The notes under the pieces: generated by a model
The model's input: the letters and a program-made list of their open reading frames with translations, nothing else
Databases searched by the model: none
Told to the model about the DNA's origin: nothing
Assembly: GCA_011390055.1 (NCBI GenBank)
Contig: JAABTC010000058.1
Location: 1 to 8,467 of the forward strand
Source of the DNA: Burkholderiales bacterium
GTDB lineage: Bacteria > Pseudomonadota > Gammaproteobacteria > Burkholderiales > Burkholderiaceae_C
Length of the DNA: 8,467 nt
Reading direction: 5' to 3'
In this document: positions 5,801-8,467 of the stretch, piece after piece
How positions within the stretch are numbered: position 1 is the first letter of the stretch
Layout of the letters: each line of letters starts with the position of its first letter
Translations under genes and position numbers: made by a program

Positions 5801-6047
5801 CGGCGATGGGCGGCCAGATCGCCAGCACGTCGCCGGCCTTGGGCACGAAGCTCAAGCGCTCCGCCGGGGGCACGTAGACGCCGTTGACGAGCACCAGGTG
5901 CACCAGCTTCTCGGGCAGGCCGAAGGGCTCGACGATCTGCGCGATCGTCGCGCTGTCGGCAACGTCGATCACGATCTGGTTGTGGCGCCGGGCCTCGGCG
6001 GGCAGGTGCTGGGTCAGGCTTGCGTACAGCTTGAAGGTGATCTGCAT
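5793..6047 (-). CDS. moaD: MoaD/ThiS-family sulfur carrier protein
   Basis: Small ubiquitin-fold sulfur carrier of 84 residues. It begins with a beta strand (MQITFKLYASL), contains VHLVLVNGVYVPP (49-61) and the LKxGDxLAIWPPIAGG-type ending (KAGDVLAIWPPIAGG), closing in the Gly-Gly tail that MoaD proteins need for adenylylation by MoeB and thiocarboxylation. In the usual pathway MoaD with MoaE converts precursor Z to molybdopterin. No MoaE is visible here. It lies 10 nt after the FAD oxidoreductase gene, in an operon with a tungsten-type AOR, so the likely job is making pyranopterin for that enzyme. ThiS is the alternative, but ThiS is usually nearer 66 residues and this context is not thiamine synthesis. 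Its stop codon overlaps the start of the 101-residue gene. Confidence 0.9.
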   Translation of the reverse strand: MQITFKLYASLTQHLPAEARRHNQIVIDVADSATIAQIVEPFGLPEKLVHLVLVNGVYVPPAERLSFVPKAGDVLAIWPPIAGG

Positions 6048-6057
6048 AAGCCCGGGA

Positions 6058-7323
6058 TCATGCCTGCACCAGCGCCTTGTGATCCTGTGCCTGGGCTGCG
6101 GCCAGGTACGCGGGCATCAGCTGCGTCGGGTCGTCGAGCAGGCGCTGTTTCCACGGGCCCAGCTTGAGCTGGCCTTCGACGAGGCCGCGCATGGCCCCCA
6201 CATGCTCGGTCCAGCCGATGCTGTTGCAACCGACCAGGCGATCGGCGCCGAACTGCAGGCTGAGGTGCCGGCCGGCCTTGCGATCGGTCAGTTCGACCTG
6301 TTCGCCGCCGGGCACGCCTTGCCAGTCGCCGAAGCTGGTGGAGATCAAGCCGAGGGTGTCGAGCACGTTGATCTGCGTCACCCCGCGCAGCTCGGCGCGC
6401 CGGCCGACCATGTTCAGTGCCGCCACGCGCGCCTGCTCGGCCGCATTGGGCTGGATCGCGCTGACGATGGTCTTGCCCGAGATCTTGTCGAAGGCCTCGG
6501 CGCAGTCGCCGGCGGCATACACGCCAGGCACGTTGGTCTGCAGGTGCTCGTCGGTCAACACACCCACCAGGCAGCGCACGCCACTGCCTTCGAGGAAGGC
6601 GATGTTGGGCCGCACACCGGTGGCGCTGATGACCAGGTCGGCTGCGAGCGTCTGGCCATTGGACAGCCGCACCGCGAGCGGCGGGCCCGCGCCGATCGCC
6701 TCGACCCGGGTGCCGGTGTGCACGCGCACGCCCTTGGCCTGGCACCAGTCCTTGATCATCCCGCCGGCCGTCGGGCCCATCATGCGCGGCACCATGCGGT
6801 CGCCCATCTCGACGACCGTGAGCTCGACACCGCGCGTGGCCAGCGCTTCCATGATGATGCAGCCGATGAAGCCGGCGCCCATCTGCAGCACGCGTGCACC
6901 CTTCGTTGCGCGTTCGGCGATGGCCCGCGCGTCGGCCAAGGTCCAGCAGGCGTGCACGCCGGGTGAGCCGATGCCGGGGATCGGCGGGCTGGCGGGGCTC
7001 GACCCGGTGGCGATCAGCAGGCGGTCGTAGCGCAGCGTGCTGCCATCGGCCAGCGTCACCGTGCGCGCTGCGCTGTCGACCGACGCCGCACGCGCGCCGC
7101 GCTTGACGACGATGCGAAGCCGCTCGAAGTGCCCCGGCGCGTGTCGCAGGTGGGTGCCTTCCTCGGCGACATTGCCGATCAGCAGGTAGGGGATCGCCAT
7201 GCGCGAATACGGCGCCTCGGGCTCGTCGCCCACGATCACGATGTCGTCGGCCGGTGCGTGCTTGCGGATCGTCTCGGCAGCGATCACGCCGGCCGGGCCG
7301 GCGCCGAGGATGACGTGCTTCAT
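6058..7323 (-). CDS. aorC: FAD/NAD(P)H-dependent oxidoreductase, AorC-like electron-transfer subunit
   Basis: A 421-residue flavoprotein of the two-Rossmann-fold class (pyridine nucleotide-disulfide oxidoreductase family, NirB/rubredoxin-reductase type). The FAD motif is ILGAGPAG (5-12), LLIATGSSP follows at 102-110, the NAD(P)H motif is GAGFIG (149-154), and the second FAD contact is NVPGVYAAGDCAEAF (264-278). Glu172, in VVEMGDR after the second fold's beta strand, favours NADH over NADPH. There is no redox-active CxxC pair, so it is not a thioredoxin- or lipoamide-type reductase. The ATG at 7323 has GAGG 6 nt upstream; the frame stays open for another 227 codons but there overlaps the AOR gene. 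It starts 26 nt after the AOR stop. By analogy with AorABC of Aromatoleum it should pass electrons from AOR to NAD+; the aorC name rests on that analogy. Confidence 0.88.
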   Translation of the reverse strand: MKHVILGAGPAGVIAAETIRKHAPADDIVIVGDEPEAPYSRMAIPYLLIGNVAEEGTHLRHAPGHFERLRIVVKRGARAASVDSAARTVTLADGSTLRYDRLLIATGSSPASPPIPGIGSPGVHACWTLADARAIAERATKGARVLQMGAGFIGCIIMEALATRGVELTVVEMGDRMVPRMMGPTAGGMIKDWCQAKGVRVHTGTRVEAIGAGPPLAVRLSNGQTLAADLVISATGVRPNIAFLEGSGVRCLVGVLTDEHLQTNVPGVYAAGDCAEAFDKISGKTIVSAIQPNAAEQARVAALNMVGRRAELRGVTQINVLDTLGLISTSFGDWQGVPGGEQVELTDRKAGRHLSLQFGADRLVGCNSIGWTEHVGAMRGLVEGQLKLGPWKQRLLDDPTQLMPAYLAAAQAQDHKALVQA

Positions 7324-7349
7324 GGGAGGCCTCGCGTACGACCCCCGCG

Positions 7350-8467
7350 CTACAAACCGAGCCGCGTGCGCGTTTCGGCCGTCAGCGTGCCATCGCCGTT
7401 CCACCCCCGTGCCGCGTAGTACTTCGGCAGCATCTCGGGCAACAGGCTCTTCAGGCCCTTCGCCGGGCCGCTCTTGGCCGGCTCGTTGAGCAGGCGCGGC
7501 GGCAGCGTGTCGTCCTTGTCGGTGAAACCGGCGCGGTTGTTGAAGTCGCGCTCGAGGTTCCAGACCCGCTCGCCGATCAGGCTCAGGTTCTCGAGCGTGA
7601 ACTCGGGCCCGCAGGCTGCGGCCACCTGCGGCGCCACGTCCGCCAGGCCCCAGGCGAAGCTGGTGAAGATGCAGATGCCGGCCGAGTCGAAAGCCGCGGT
7701 CGCGTCCTGGAAGGCCTTGACGAGTTCGGGCTTGCCCTCGGCCACCAGCGGGTCGGTCTTGACCGGGATGCCGAGCACCTCGGAAGCCACCGTGTAGCCG
7801 CGCAGGTGGCAGGCGCCGCGGTTGCTGGTGGCGTAGGCCAGGCCCATGCCCTGGATGCCGCGGCCGTCGTAGGCCGGGAACTCCTGGCCCTTGACGCTCA
7901 TGCTGAGCTCGGGGTGGCCGTACTTGGCGGTCAGGCGCTTGCTGCCGAGCGCGATCTCCTTGCCGAAGCCGGTGCCGTTGGCGGTCATGTCGGCGAAGTC
8001 GCACAGCGCTTTGGCCGAGCCGAACGGCGACTCGACGCCGAGTTGCTCCTTGCTCAGCACGCCCATCTCGTAGAGCTCCATCACCGCGCCGATCGTGGCG
8101 CCGAAGGTGATCGGATCCATGCCCTGCTCGTTGCAGATCGCGTTGGCGTACTGCAGTGCCTCGAGGTCGTTGACGCCGTTGGCCGCGCCCAGGGCCCAGG
8201 CGGCTTCGTACTCGAGCCCGCCAGTCGCGCCCCAGTACTGCGGCTTGTTGGCCACCGAGAAGTGCGTCGGGTCGATCTTGCTGATGCGGCCGCAGGCGAT
8301 CGTGCAGCCGAAGCAGGCCTGGTTGGTGACCAGCTGTGCCTTGCCGTCGCCCTTGCGCGGTGCGGCCATGGCCTCGGCCGAGATGTCTTTCGCGCCTTCG
8401 AACTGGATGTCGCGGTGGTTGCGCGTGGGCAGCGCGCCGATCTCGTTGATCACGTTCATCAGCACCT
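7350..8467 (-). CDS. aorB: Aldehyde:ferredoxin oxidoreductase family, tungsten-type catalytic subunit (C-terminal part)
   Basis: The visible 371 residues are the C-terminal 60% or so of an AOR catalytic subunit (usually about 600-620 residues), which oxidises aldehydes to carboxylic acids at a tungsten-bispyranopterin site. ACFGCTIACGR gives the 4Fe-4S ligands (visible residues 51, 54 and 58) and AGICIFTSF gives the fourth (265). GLEYEAAWALG (83-93), GTGFGKE (164-170) and AYDGRGIQGMGLAYATSNRG (198-217) are family motifs, followed directly by ACHLRGYTVASE. Taking visible Glu85 and His220 as the Pyrococcus Glu313 and His448 equivalents, the 135-residue spacing agrees. The C-terminus YYAARGWNGDGTLT is typical. 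The frame is open through the right edge; the GTG at 8465 is internal valine, not a start. Other AOR relatives (GOR, FOR, BamB) are possible, but the following flavoprotein and MoaD favour an AorB-type subunit. Confidence 0.94.
   Translation of the reverse strand, partial: VLMNVINEIGALPTRNHRDIQFEGAKDISAEAMAAPRKGDGKAQLVTNQACFGCTIACGRISKIDPTHFSVANKPQYWGATGGLEYEAAWALGAANGVNDLEALQYANAICNEQGMDPITFGATIGAVMELYEMGVLSKEQLGVESPFGSAKALCDFADMTANGTGFGKEIALGSKRLTAKYGHPELSMSVKGQEFPAYDGRGIQGMGLAYATSNRGACHLRGYTVASEVLGIPVKTDPLVAEGKPELVKAFQDATAAFDSAGICIFTSFAWGLADVAPQVAAACGPEFTLENLSLIGERVWNLERDFNNRAGFTDKDDTLPPRLLNEPAKSGPAKGLKSLLPEMLPKYYAARGWNGDGTLTAETRTRLGL

Noticed and set aside
7324..8004. In-frame upstream extension of the FAD oxidoreductase by 227 codons
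   Set aside because: The extension lies inside the AOR coding region in another frame and is Arg-rich nonsense. MKHVILGAGPAG at 7323 is a normal N-terminus with a ribosome site.
1..8467. CRISPR arrays, tRNA, rRNA, insertion sequences or phage genes
   Set aside because: I saw no regularly spaced repeats, no tRNA-like cloverleaf, no transposase motifs and no phage-type genes in the window.

Overview
The window looks like a stretch of a GC-rich betaproteobacterial chromosome, most likely Burkholderiales and probably Comamonadaceae. This is judged from the glyA-nrdR pair, a UbiD protein very close to the E. coli-type ubiquinone enzyme, the strong G/C third-position bias and remembered family sequences. 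No database search was possible, so the taxonomy is an inference.

Layout, left to right. (1) Positions 1-2658 are read on the minus strand: a membrane-anchored lytic transglycosylase, a 205-bp leader rich in stem-loops, glyA (serine hydroxymethyltransferase), and 6 bp later the start of nrdR, which runs off the left edge. (2) Positions 2659-2814 form a short divergent regulatory region with a good sigma-70-like promoter for the transglycosylase and an imperfect palindrome just downstream of it. (3) ubiD is read on the plus strand at 2815-4377. (4) Positions 4378-4668 are a gene-free stretch between convergent genes, packed with inverted repeats and ending in a short repeat cluster. (5) From 8467 back to 4669 there is one tight minus-strand operon: the catalytic subunit of a tungsten-type aldehyde:ferredoxin oxidoreductase family enzyme (5' end outside the window), an FAD/NAD(P)H-dependent oxidoreductase, a MoaD-like sulfur carrier, a 101-residue protein I do not recognise, and a DUF218/YdcF-like membrane protein.

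The left half is housekeeping: one-carbon metabolism, control of ribonucleotide reductase, peptidoglycan turnover and ubiquinone synthesis. The right half is accessory and more interesting. An AOR catalytic subunit, a flavoprotein and a dedicated MoaD-type carrier resemble the multi-subunit, NAD-linked AorABC enzymes known from Aromatoleum. There, a tungsten-bispyranopterin subunit oxidises aldehydes to acids and electrons pass through iron-sulfur clusters to FAD and NAD+. Two extra downstream genes, one uncharacterised, are tied to this module by overlap or near-overlap and are the best candidates for something undescribed.
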